Source of the DNA: Microstegium vimineum
Lineage: Eukaryota; Streptophyta; Magnoliopsida; Poales; Poaceae
Reading direction: 5' to 3'
NCBI GenBank assembly: GCA_022036555.1
Contig: CM039122.1
Location: 47,729,600 to 47,793,599 of the forward strand
Length of the DNA: 64,000 nt
Of this stretch, positions 11,851 to 22,927 are shown in pieces (positions within the stretch are counted from its first letter, which is position 1; every line of letters starts with the position of its first letter). A model generated the notes under the pieces. It made no database searches, was not told the DNA's origin, and saw nothing but the letters and a program-made list of their open reading frames with translations. Both the position numbers and the translations under genes were made by a program.

Positions 11851-12960
11851 TGTTTTTGGTAATTGATGATAACCCTTCCATAAAGATATGAAATATAATC
11901 ATTTTGAGCTTGAGTTGCTTGTCCAAACATTTTAATCAAAGATTCAAGATTTGGACAAGTTACGCAAATTCGGTTTTGGTAGTTATTAGCTCCCCCTACA
12001 TATGTGCTCCATGAGTTTGGTTCAAGTTTTGCACATATGTATAGATAGGCATTGAGGGAGAGAAAATATCTACCAAATGATGTTAAGGTGTAAGAGTAGA
12101 CCTTTGAAGCGTGTTACCATCGGAGTGCGGAATTTAGAGTCACCCTTAGCACCATGATTAGCTAGACACCACTTGAAACCAAAATCACTTAAAAGTTCAT
12201 GGGTTAGAGCTAATCAACCTATGCATGCTAGTAGATCAATCATCATTTATTTAGATTCACTAGCAAACACCACACAAGCATGAATATTGAATTTAAGTAC
12301 TTGTGCCACAATACATATGAGGATGCAAGCATTCAAATGGAACAAGGTGTTGATGAGCTTGCTCCCCCTATTTGTGTGTTCTCATTTCAAAAAGATTTTT
12401 CATTTTCTCCCTTTAGACAATTCTCCCCATATATCTTTTGATTCTCCTCTTTGGGTCAAGTTTTATATCTTTTCACAAAATTTCTCCCCCTTTGTCATCC
12501 AATTGACACAAAAAGGTGAGACCAATTATAGATATTCAAGTTTTAGCTCCCCCTAAGTGTGAGATAGGGTGAAAGATTGTTTTCAACTTTGGTTTGAATT
12601 AAGCTACTTGCCCAAGATATTTAATTCGGTTTAAATCATAGACAAGCTTGTTCACACATGCTAAGATGGTTATCTTGCCTATGTTGAATTAAACACTTTG
12701 AGTTCATAGACATAGATCAAACACTAGGATTGCAAGCACATCAACATGTCATATGCCACCACTAGATCAAATCAACTCATAGAAGCTATAGTGGCACCAT
12801 ATAAGCATCAACAACATTTTAGTTTTCATGAATGAGCCTAGAAGCATGAGTTATGTCTAAATGCTCTACACAAGTCCTAACAAGATATGCATGAATGCTC
12901 TCAAATCAACTTTTACCTTGCATTGTCGGAGTAGAGGCATGTCATATAAGTGGGGGTGCA
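11851..12960 (-). other. 3' non-coding region of the Ty1-copia element
   Basis: Between the RNase H remnant and the 3' LTR, the minus strand has at least four purine tracts of the form AGGGGGAG (plus-strand CTCCCCCT near 11991, 12361, 12483 and 12545), one of which could be the polypurine tract. No env-like reading frame survives. Confidence 0.6.
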
Positions 12961-15900
12961 TCAACTCATGTTGGAGAAATCAAGTATATTCAATTCATTC
13001 CTTAGCTTGCAAAACCTTTTCTCATCTAGTGGCTTGGTAAAGATACTGGCCAATTGATCTTCGGTGCCAACACTAGTGATAGAAATGTCCCCTTTCAATT
13101 GATGATCTCTAATGAAATGATGGCGGACATCAATATGCTTTGTTCTTGAGTGTTGAACCAGATTATTGGTGAGCTTGATTGCACTTTCATTGTCACATAG
13201 CAAAGGCACTTGCTTGAATTTTACTCTAAAGTCATTCAAAGTAGCTCTCATCCAAAGTATTTGTGCACAACAACTCCCCGCACTAATATACTCGGCTTCG
13301 GCGGTAGAGAGTGCCACACTATTTTGTTTCTTTGATGATCATGAGACTAGTGATCTTCCAAGCAATTGACAAGTGCCCGATGTGCTTTTCCTTTCTATCT
13401 TGCAACCCGCATAGTCCGAGTCGGAGTATCTAAGTAACTCAAAGTTTGATCCTTTAGGATACCACAACCCAACATTAGGTGTATGCTTCAAATATCTCAA
13501 TATTCTCTTTGTGGCTTTCAAATGACTCTCTCTAGAAGATGCTTGAAACCTTGCACACATGCATACATTAAACATGACATCCGGTCTTAATGCGGTCATA
13601 TAGAGCAAGCTACCAATCATTGATCTATATAGATTTTGATCTACCATGTTGCCACTAGCATCACCATCCAAATTTCCATTTGTTCCCATGGGTGTACTAA
13701 TAGACTTTGCTTCATCTAGATTGAACTTCTTGAGCATGTCCTTGATGTACTTGTCTTGACTAACAAAAGTCTCATTCTTCAATTGTTTGACTTGAAGACC
13801 AAGGAAGTAACTAAGCTATCCAAGCATAGACATCTCAAATTCATTTGTCATCATATTGCCAAATTCTTCACAAAATTCTTGATTGGTTGACCCGAAGATA
13901 ATGTCATCCACATAGATTTGCAACACAAACAAGTCCTTCCCAATCTTCTTGGTGAATAGAGTAGTATCAACCTTTCCCATAATGAATCCCTTAGAGAGGA
14001 GGAAATCTCTCAATCTCTCATACCATGCTCTTGGAGCTTGCTTCAAGCCATATAATGCCTTCCTTAGCTTGTACTTGTCATCTTCAAAACCGGGTGGTTG
14101 CTCAACAAATACTAATTCATTGATGTACCCATTGAGAAATACACTCTTCACATCCATTTGATAGAGCTTGATGTTGTGAGCACAAACATAAGCCAATAGA
14201 ATCCTTATTGCTTCTAGCCTTGCCACCGGTGCATATGTTTCTCCAAAGTCAAGACCCTCTACTTGAGTGTAACCTTGTGCAACTAGTCTTGCTTTGTTTC
14301 TCACCACTATTCCATCTTGATCTTGCTTGTTGCGAAAGACTCATCTAGTGCCAATGACATTGTGGTTCTTTAGTCTCTCAACTAGCTCCCAAACTTGATT
14401 TCTAGTGAAGTTGTTGAGTTCTTCATGCATAACATTCACCCAATCAATATCTTGCAAAGCCTCTTCAATCTTGGTTGGGTCAATAGATGATACAAAAGAA
14501 TAGTGTTCACAAAATGAAGCCAATCTTGATCTTGTTTGTACACCACTAGTGATATCTCCAATAATATGATCTATAGGATAATCTCTTGCAATAGATGTAG
14601 GTTGGAGTATTGGTAGTTAATTGTTTGTACTTGGTTGATCATTGGGTAGAGTAGATGAATTAGCTTCTTGATCTTGAGTTGGAGAGGATGAACTAGCTTG
14701 ATTTTCATTGAGTTGCACATTAGATGGAGGATTCACTAGCTCTTCAATATCTTGCTCATCATCCACTTGCCTTGGCCGAATGTCCCCAATATCCATATTC
14801 TTCATTGCATTGGCCAATGGTTCACCTCTCACGTCATCATGGTTGATATTCTCATCTTGAGATCCATTTGTTTCATCAAACTCTACATCATGCACTTCCT
14901 CAACTATGCCATGAGTAAGATTCCATACTCTATAAGCTTTGCTTGTAGTTGAGTATCCAAGTAGAAAGCCTTCATCACATTTCTTCTCAAATTTGCTCAA
15001 TCTTGCACCTTTCTTCAAGATATAACATTTACATCTAAATACTTTAAAGTATACAATATTTGGCTTTCTTCCATTCAATAGCTCATAAGGTGTCTTCTCA
15101 AGCATCTTATGGCAATAGAGTCGGTTGCTATGGTAGCAAGTCATGTTGATAGCTTCGGCCCAAAAAGAATCACTCACATTGTATTCACTAAGCATAGATC
15201 TTGTCATATCAATGAGTGTCATATTCTTCCTCTCAACAAGCCCATTTGATTGAGGTGTGTACTTGGCCGAGAATTGATGTTTGATTCCATATTCATCACA
15301 TAGCTCATCAACTCTTGTGTTCTTGAACTCACTACCATTGTCACTTCTTACTCTCTTAATAGTTGTTTCAAATTCATTTTGGCATCTCTTGACAAAGATC
15401 TTGAATGTATCAAATGTTTTACTCTTGTCACTCAAGAAGAATACCCATGTATATCTAGTGAAATCATCAACTATCACAAAGCCATATTTGTTTCCACCAA
15501 TGCTAGTGTAGGCGGTTGGTCCAAACAAGTCCATGTGTAAGAGCTCAAATGGTTTGCAAGTACTCATCATGCTCTTACTAGGGTGAGTATTTCCAACTTG
15601 TTTGCCGGCTTGACAAGAGCTACATAGCTTATCTTTTTCAAAGACCACATCCTTCAAGCCTCTAACTAGATCATGCTTGACGAATTTGTTCAATTGCCTC
15701 ATTCCAACATAACCAAGTCTTCTATGCCATAACCAACCCATGCTAAATTTAGACAGCAAGCAAGTTGACAATTGAGTTTCCTTGGCATTGAAATCAACTA
15801 AGTATAGGTTCTCATATCTAAATCCTTTGAATATCAAGTTAGAGTCATCTACACTTATGATCTCTACATCATCAACTCCAAAGATGCACTTAAAGCCTAG

Positions 15901-16128
15901 ACCACAAAGTTAAGCTACGGATAGCAAGTTGAAGTTCAAGCTCTCTACTAGCAACACATTGGATATGTTCATGTCATTTGATATAGCAATCTTACCAAAC
16001 CCTTTGACTTTTCCTTTGCCATTGTCACCAAATATGATAGATTCAATCCCATTGTAATCATTTGGCTTGATAGAGTTGAACATTCTTGAATCTCCGGTCA
16101 TATGTTGAGTGCACCCACTATCAAGCAC
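12961..16128 (-). pseudogene. degenerate copia pol (protease, integrase, reverse transcriptase, RNase H)
   Basis: Read on the minus strand, successive open blocks show a protease motif LDSGCTQHMTGD (16128-15910), an integrase with CSSC zinc residues, MDLFGPT, VRSDNGSEF and NGLVERKN (15837-14617), a reverse transcriptase with LYQMDVKSVFLNG and the YVDD catalytic motif (14307-13816), and an RNase H block with ALSTAEAEYISAG (13317-12961). Stops or frame breaks separate the blocks at about 15.9, 14.6, 14.5, 14.3, 13.8 and 13.3 kb. The domain order is copia (integrase before reverse transcriptase). Confidence 0.92.
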
Positions 16129-16355
16129 CCAATGCCTCCCTCCGGCTTTATAATTGACCTACAAAACAATTCAATTCTTCTTAGGTACCCATACTTGCTT
16201 GGGTCCTCCAAAGTAAGTGACTAAGGACTTAGGTACCCAAATAGTTTTCTTCTTAGAGCTCTCATTGGGTGTACCCATGTACTTAGCTATCACACCTTTC
16301 TTGCCCTAGGTAAGTATATAACTAGAATCAAAGCGAATAGATGCATGTGTAAATT

Positions 16356-18236
16356 TTATCTTGTTTTGGTTAGTTTGCAATATTGCTCATCATGCCCTAC
16401 TTGCTTGCAACTAGAGCAAAAGCGACCATTGCTCTTCACAAAGCGAGGCTTTGGAGTTGCAAAGGCCGCCTTGCCTCTCTTGGGGGTATAAACAAGTCCC
16501 TCTTTGCAAAAAGAGAACCTTTGACTATCCAAGCACTTAAGTAAGCGGGCGTCTCCACCATAGACATTGCCTAATGCTAGAGTGAGCTTACCAACCTTCT
16601 TCTTAAGGGTCTCATTTTCAACCATTAGTGTAGTGTCACAAGTGACAATATCACTAGTAGAAGAGGTAGAGTTAGATGTGCTACAAGAAGGGTTAGTTGG
16701 GGTGATGATGATGGGTTCATAGAAAGATTCATTGATTATATCACAAGTTATTCCCATGTTACTTGTTGAAACACGCTCTTTCTTATTTTGCTCAACAAGA
16801 AGTGAATGAGCCTTTTCAAGCTTAGAGTGAGCTTTTTCAAGCTTAGAGTGAGCTTTGCCAAGCTTCTCATGGGCATCTGTTTGCCTCTCATGAGTAAGGT
16901 TGAGCTCATCAAAGGATTGCTTGAGAGAATGCTTCTCTTTTCGCAATGCTTTGCACTCCTTTCTTGTGAGGAAGAAGTGAGTCTTAGCATCTTCCAACAT
17001 TGCAATTAATTCATCTTTAGTGGATTCATCATCATCATCATCATCACTAGAATCACACTGATCATCGGATTGTACCTTAGTTGGCCTAGCCATGAAGCAT
17101 GTCGATGGAGTGTCAAAGAGAGAGATCTTGTTCTTCATAGCAATGCTAGCAAGAGCCTTCTTCTTGCTTGATCTCTTCTCATCATCACTTGAGTCCTCAT
17201 CTTCACTTGAATCAATATCCCAAGTGACAACATATGAGCCTCCTTTCTTGCTCTTCTTGAGAAACATCTTGTTCTCTTTCTTTTCTTTCTTCTTGCCCTT
17301 CTTCTCATCTTCATCATCACTATGATGTGGGCAATCCGAAATGAAGTGATCTTTGCTATTGCATTTGAAACACATCTTGTCATTGCTCTTGCTCTTGAAG
17401 GAGTTCTTCTTCCTTCTAGCTCTATAGCCCTTCTTCTTTATGAACTTGCCAAATTTCTTGACAAAGAGGGTCATTTGTTCTTCATCTTCACTATCATCAA
17501 TGCTTGAGCATTCATCATTGCTTGATTCATCACATTTTGCTTTGCCCTTAGATGATGATGTGGCTTTGAATGCCACACTCTTCTTCTTGTCTTCTTTCTT
17601 GTCATCCTTCTTTTCTTTGTTCTCTCTAATCTTGTCCTTGTCTTCTCTAAAGGTGTCATCGGTCATCACCTCACCAAGGATTTGGTTTGGTGTTGTTGTG
17701 TCCAATCCACTTCTCATCAATAGAGTGACTAGCATCTCAAATCTTGGAGGAAAACTTCTTAGGAATTTGAAGGAGAAGTCCTTGTTCTCCACCTTCTCTC
17801 CAAGTGACTTAAGGTCATTAACAAGCACCTTAAGCCTATTAAACATCTCGGATACATTCTCATCTTTCTTCATCTTGAAGCTAGCAAACCTCTCCTTCAA
17901 GATATAGGCCTTTGCTCCTTTCATGGATGTAGTTCCTTCATATGACTCTTCTAGCTTCTTCCAAGCCTCATGAGCACTCTCCAAGTTTTTGATTTGTTCA
18001 AAAACTTCCTTGAAGATTGCCTCATGTATTGCACTCAAGGCAATATCATTGTTTTGGAGCTTTTCCTCTTCGGTCGGGGTGGGTGTCTCTTCATTTACCA
18101 CCTCAAACTTCTTGTCAACCACCAACCATATCTTTCGGTTGATTGATTTAAGATAGGTGGTCATCAAGGCCTTCCAATAGCTATAATTGGTGCCATCAAA
18201 CTTAGGTGCCCTCTTGGTGTTGTTGATTTAAGTCAT
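16356..18236 (-). pseudogene. copia gag, near-intact with an early stop
   Basis: From the ATG at 18236 the frame has a TAA at codon 3 (18228-18230), then stays open to 16356 for over 600 codons. It carries the gag core (WLVVDKKFEVVNEE, RFASFKMKKDENVSEMFNRL), a zinc knuckle CFKCNSKDHFISDC and a Lys/Glu-rich region. Starting at the next ATG would bypass the stop but lose the first 24 residues. This is the best preserved frame of the element. Confidence 0.88.
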
Positions 18237-18278
18237 TTTAACACCGTAAGATGTTAAGCCTTTGAGTTCGGTGTACTA

Positions 18279-18290
18279 GCTCTGATACCA
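18279..18290 (-). promoter_or_regulatory. primer-binding site (initiator tRNA-Met type)
   Basis: The minus-strand sequence TGGTATCAGAGC lies two bases inside the 5' LTR and is complementary to the 3' end of plant initiator tRNA-Met. It fixes the element's orientation and the inner LTR edge at 18293. Confidence 0.93.
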
Positions 18291-18292
18291 CT

Positions 18293-20137
18293 TGAAAGTT
18301 CTAGATATGGCTAGAGGAGGGGTGAATAGCCTAATTAAAATTTTCTATAACAACACTTATCAAACTTGTTAGAATAAAACACGGCGATAAGTAAGTTTGC
18401 TTTAGCTCTAAGGTTAGGCAAGCCACCTACCAATTCTAGTAACTAGCAAGATGATCTATGTCACACACAAGAGCTAGAGACTAAGAGCTATACTACTAAG
18501 CTACACAAGCTAAGCTAGAGGCTCTACTTTGCAATAATGTAAAGAATGTAATGCAAAGCTAGAGATAGAATGGTTATACCAATGTGAAGAGATAATCCAA
18601 TAGATAACCAATCAATCACAAGATGAATCCTCGGTAGAGATATAATGAGACACAATATTTTTTACCGAGGTTCACTTGTTTGCCAACAAGCTAATCCTCG
18701 TTGTAGCGATACACCCACTTGGAGGTTCACGCGCTAATTGACAATCAAAGCCAAACCCGTTCAAGGGTGCCACACAACCAACACAAGATGGGGATCCCCA
18801 AGCTACGCGGAATCCACTAGAGATATCTTTTGCGAATCTCCCGCGGGGTAGGTTCAAGAACCCCTCACAATCCACCGATCGGAGCCGGAGACAATCACCT
18901 TCCTCCGCTCAACGATCCTCGTCGCACCAAGCCATCTAGGAGGTGGCAACCTCTAAGAATAACAAGAGCTCCGCGATGACGACGATCATCAAGTGCCACT
19001 AGTATGCAATCAACAAAGCAATGCACTTGGATTCACTCTATCTCTCTAGAATATGTCAAATATGTTTAGAGGATGAGTGGTGAAAGCTTCTCAAGCAAGC
19101 ATAAATGTGTGAGTGAAGTGAATGTACAAGAGATGGCCCAAAGGGCTGGCCATATCACCTTATATAGCCCACACTCACAACTAGTCGTTTTCCCACTAAA
19201 AAACACTTCCTACGCCACCTCCGGACGCAAGGAACAGTGGGGTCCGGACCATTAACAGCGTCCGGATGCCCCCACACAGCAGAGAAGCCTCCTCTGTCTT
19301 CATTCTGGACGCGGCCTCCGGTCGCACACACCGCGCGGTCCGGACCAACGCGCTAGCGTCCGGTCGCATGACGATTCAAACGGCTCTTTCCCGCGTGCAC
19401 CAGCGAGCTCCACTTGGCTCCAGACGCACGCAACAGTGCGGGTCCGGTTCCTACAACAGTAGCATCCGGACCGGACGCTACGCAGGGAGCACTCCAGTGA
19501 GCGCTTTTCTCCGGACGGACGCACGTCTGGTGCCCTGCGTCCGAACCGCAAACAGCGTCCGGATCCTCCTCCTCAGCCGAGGCAGCAAGGGTTTTCCACC
19601 GGACGCACACGCGATGGTCCGATCGGCCAGAACCCTTGCGTCCGGACCCTGCGTCCGATTGCTTACAGCTGCCCAAACAACTCCTCCAACTTCTCCAAGC
19701 TTCCAAGAGCCAACACTAAGTGATCCAACACTTGTGCACGTGTGTAAGTTTTTAGTTCACAATTTTCTTGGATTAGTTGGTTGTTTCACTTGGTTCAATT
19801 GATTTTAATGCAATGCATATGAACCTAGTGGCACATGATAACCGTAATCATACTTAAGAGCTCCCTCCTTGATAGTACGACTATCTATCATAAATGTGAT
19901 CACATCTTCTATGATGTCTTGATCACCAAACCGAAAATAGTTCCTAGCGATCACATTTGCCTTCACAGCATTTTCCTTTCCACCACCATGCTAGAGCTTG
20001 TGCCATCCACACATGATCCACCTTGCTCCATCACATGGCATGTACCAACCTATCTCATGATTCACACTTAGAGATCAAGGTTAGTACTTAGGTGGGTTTC
20101 ATCAATTACTCAAAATCAAAATACATGGGGACTCTCA
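18293..20137 (-). repeat. 5' LTR of the Ty1-copia element (1845 bp)
   Basis: In element orientation it starts TGAGAGTCCCCATG and ends CTTTCA. The start matches the solo LTR at 39391 (TGAGAGTCTCTATG), which supports the outer edge at 20137. A minus-strand TATA box GGCTATATAAGG is near 19159-19169. A stretch at about 19215-19650 is dense in TCCGGACGC-like words. Confidence 0.88.
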
Positions 20138-20235
20138 ATTGGCCAGTAGTCCAGTACCGATGGGATAGGCACTTCTTGTAGGTTATTGAATCGATCCAAA
20201 ACTTACTAAATTAAATTGCATAATATTAGTGTCAC
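20138..20235. repeat. segmental duplication, copy A (right part)
   Basis: It continues copy A beyond the Ty1-copia element, matching about 22807-22906. Similarity stops at the run of G near 20235 in this copy and at ATGGTTGTG in the other. Confidence 0.85.
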
Positions 20236-21310
20236 AAATTTTATGGGGGGCACTATCGCTCGGACGTCCGACGTGGCTTGAGTTTTCCGAACGCGGGTAA
20301 CCAGCTGGACCCAAAAGAACCGACCGCACAGAGCCCAATAGAACCTGTCCGCGCGGCCTCCCACTCCCCGCCGCCATCAACCAGCTGGATCCAACCGAGC
20401 CGACCGCAACAGAGCCCAATAGAACCTGTCTGCGCGGTCCTCCCACTCCCCGCCGCCATCCGACGCTGCCAGGCGATGCCGCGCCTCATCCCATCGCGCC
20501 GAAGCCGACGACGCGCCACCACCATCCCACGCCGCACCGCCATCCCCTGCGCGCGTCATCCCACCGCGCCCCCAATGTCTCATCTTCTCTGCAACATCGA
20601 TTTTCATCCTGGGCGTTCTCCCCCAGCGATTGTTGAGGGACGAGAGGAAGATCTCTGGTCAGGGGGGGCTCAAAGAGGGCTTGAGCGGCGTGTACGATGG
20701 ATTGGACCCTTCTGTTGACGTGGATAGGGGCAAAGAGGTGGCGGGGACGAATCCTTCTTCTTCAAACCTGCATGTAAGATGTACATCTTTGACCCCATGT
20801 ATGGATGTTGCAATTTCATCGAATTGTGTTGTTTGAGACTGCAAATCTCTGATCATCTGCGTTTTGGAACCATCCTTTTGCCAGTACATGCTCATATTTT
20901 TCATGAAACATGTGCTATATTACTTCTGAAACATGCAGCAGATTGAATTGCAACAAGAATTCTGGGCGTTTTTCTGTACATTTAGTTACTAGATGCTTTG
21001 TTTGAGTAGTACACATTTACTTTGTAAACATGAACCATACTGAATTGCAACAAGTATGTTTGAATGATACAACTATTTTGTAGTTTCTGTTAAATTTTCT
21101 ACATATGTAAAAAGTTGAGAAATAAACCGAAATTGTAACGCTTTGAAATGTACACGAGGGCATATGTGATGGGAGGAATGCTGCAACTTCAAGCGCTAAC
21201 ATGGTTGGTTCCCCTAAACGCACTTGTTTAGTCTTTCCCAAAAAAATTCATCTTTGTTTATAGCTGGCCCAACCTTCTCAGGTACCTTTTCCATGATATG
21301 CCACATGCAA
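20236..21310. other. spacer between the two duplicated segments
   Basis: About 1.07 kb not present in the other copy. The first 400 bp are GC-rich with open frames on both strands that show no domain; the rest is AT-rich. It may be an inserted non-autonomous element, but no terminal repeats or target duplication were found. It contains the tandem duplication at 20299-20460. Confidence 0.4.
20299..20460. repeat. two-copy tandem duplication, 80-bp unit
   Basis: A unit beginning AACCAGCTGGA at 20299 recurs at 20379 with a few changes; each ends in ACTCCCCGCCGCCATC. Confidence 0.85.
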
Positions 21311-21554
21311 GATCTTGAACTAGATTTTTATGCTGCATTAATCTCAATGGCCTCCTCAGCAACAACCTCACCAGCAATGGCGAGAGGATCAGCACCAAGG
21401 ACACAGCAGGGTCAAGTCATGCAAAGCCTGAGCTTATATCATGGATCCACTAAAGGCTATTCATTTTCAGTACTAAACCTAAGATTTAGCTCAAATACCT
21501 TCAACTGGCAATTGCAATCGTAACAAGACAGAAAATTAGGTTTCATTTGTATAC

Positions 21555-22134
21555 CTTTCAAAATCTCACGAGCAGCATCCGTATTGCGGAAATCAGTAGC
21601 TTGGTAAACCTTCACAAAAAGATACGACAATTCAGAAGAATAGATTTCTAGTATTCCATAACATGAGAAACTACACCGCATAGCAGTAGCAGGTTAAAGA
21701 TACTCAAATTCGCTAAAAGATTGTTCTACTATCATGTATCGTGGATTTTGCCCCAGCCCCAGATTTCCAGAAGCTTTAGCTACAGTGACCAACTCTGCCT
21801 TCTCCACAAGAGTACACAACTAGCCCTAGTGAAATTAGGGGGATTTTTAGACAGGAAACAAAAAAGATACTGAGTGTGAACGTGGACGAAGCGGACACGC
21901 AGGTCGGCGACGACGGCACGGATCTTGTAGTATTCGGAGGTGTGGAACCCCGCTTCCTCGGCGCTGGCGCAGGAGCTGGGGCTGGCGCGGGCGCAGGCGC
22001 AGGCGCATCGGGCTGACAGGCATGAGGAGGAGGAGGAGAGACCTTTTGATCCGGTGCGGGTGCAGCCGCGGGCTTTGCCGAGGGAGAGGAGGAGGCGGGG
22101 CGGTGGTGTCGACGGCGGCGGTCGGAGCGGGCAT
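21555..22134 (-). pseudogene. partial duplicate of the Pro/Ala-rich gene (exons 1 and 2)
   Basis: Exon 1 (22134-21882) and exon 2 (21609-21555) match the gene at 6327-9320. Exon 1 has a two-base insertion in the Pro-rich part that shifts the frame, has lost the bases coding for KRKLEE, and a substitution leaves CAC rather than CAG before the donor. Exon 2 would read VYQATDFRNTD, with two changes from the parent. Exon 3 is absent, so a transcript would have no native end. Confidence 0.88.
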
Positions 22135-22229
22135 GTTCGGGAGCACCGTGCACGTTGGGAAATGAGCGAGTGCAAAAAGCGTCAACAAAAAAATCTACTT
22201 GGGCTTGGGCTGGTTTTGCGACTCTGGAC

Positions 22230-22496
22230 TAGGGATGAAAACGGGACGGATATTTATTCGACCGTCCAATCAAATTCGTTTAGAGGAGTTTAGATCCCTC
22301 CGTATCCGAATCCGATGATTAACATCTGATACCATATTCGTATTTAATACTAAAATTGGTATATTTATTATGTCGATATCTAATCGTATCATATCCGATA
22401 TTTTTGATACTATTCGTATTCGAATCCAAACAAAAAATATGAAAATAAATACGATATCAGCGATATCCGTTCGTATCTGATGCGTTTTCATCCTTA
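22230..22496. mobile_element. hAT-type MITE, 267 bp
   Basis: The ends TAGGGATGAAAACG and CGTTTTCATCCTTA are inverted with one mismatch. The 8-bp target duplication CTCTGGAC lies at 22222-22229 and 22497-22504. Copy A has the empty site (GTCTGGAC, 9422-9429). Confidence 0.93.
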
Positions 22497-22927
22497 CTCT
22501 GGACACCGATAAATGCCTATTGGCAGATTGGCACACATCAAATTCCCTTCCTCTCTAGCATATCTACCTAAATAAATAAAATCAAATAAAACAATGTGAA
22601 CACAAGTTCATCCATTTGAAAGAAATTCCACTTTTAAAAATGCACGATAGAAAAAAATTTCAAAACAAAGGGTTGCATCAAAAATTTGGAAAAAATAACT
22701 TAATATCTAGGGGAGGTTTCTCTCCTTCAAATCTAAATTTTTCTCATGACCTTCATCTATAGCACGATCGTAGACTCTGATGGAGGGAAGAAAGCGGTGG
22801 TCTTGTATTGGCCAGTACCGATGGGGTAGACACTTTTCGTAGGTTATTGAATCGATCCAAAACTTGCTAATTAAATTGCATAATATTAGTGTCACAGATT
22901 TTAATGGTTGTGTGTAACGCTAGCGTA

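Larger units (their letters stand above)
9944..20137 (-). mobile_element. Ty1-copia LTR retrotransposon, SIRE/Maximus type, degenerate
   Basis: A 10.2-kb element on the minus strand. The 5' LTR is 18293-20137, the 3' LTR starts its match at about 11850 and ends at 9944. Order from the 5' end: LTR, primer-binding site, gag, protease, integrase, reverse transcriptase, RNase H, then a long non-coding 3' stretch with several AGGGGGAG tracts, and LTR. This order and the extra 3' region are those of SIRE-type copia elements. The target duplication is ATTAG (9939-9943) against ATTGG (20138-20142), and the unoccupied duplicate copy has ATTGG at 22807-22811. The two LTRs differ by roughly one base in twelve in the first 130 bases, and the coding region has several stops and frame breaks, so the element is old and not autonomous. 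Confidence 0.93.
21311..22906. repeat. segmental duplication, copy B
   Basis: A direct copy of 8346-9943 plus 20138-20235. It lacks the three insertions of copy A and has its own hAT MITE at 22230-22496. It includes exons 1 and 2 of the Pro/Ala-rich gene but not exon 3. Confidence 0.9.

Noticed and set aside
20125..20130. Outer edge of the copia 5' LTR at ...ATACA with flank TGGGG
   Set aside because: It gives no target duplication with ATTAG on the left; the edge at 20137 gives ATTGG, which matches the empty site in copy B and the LTR start of the related solo LTR.
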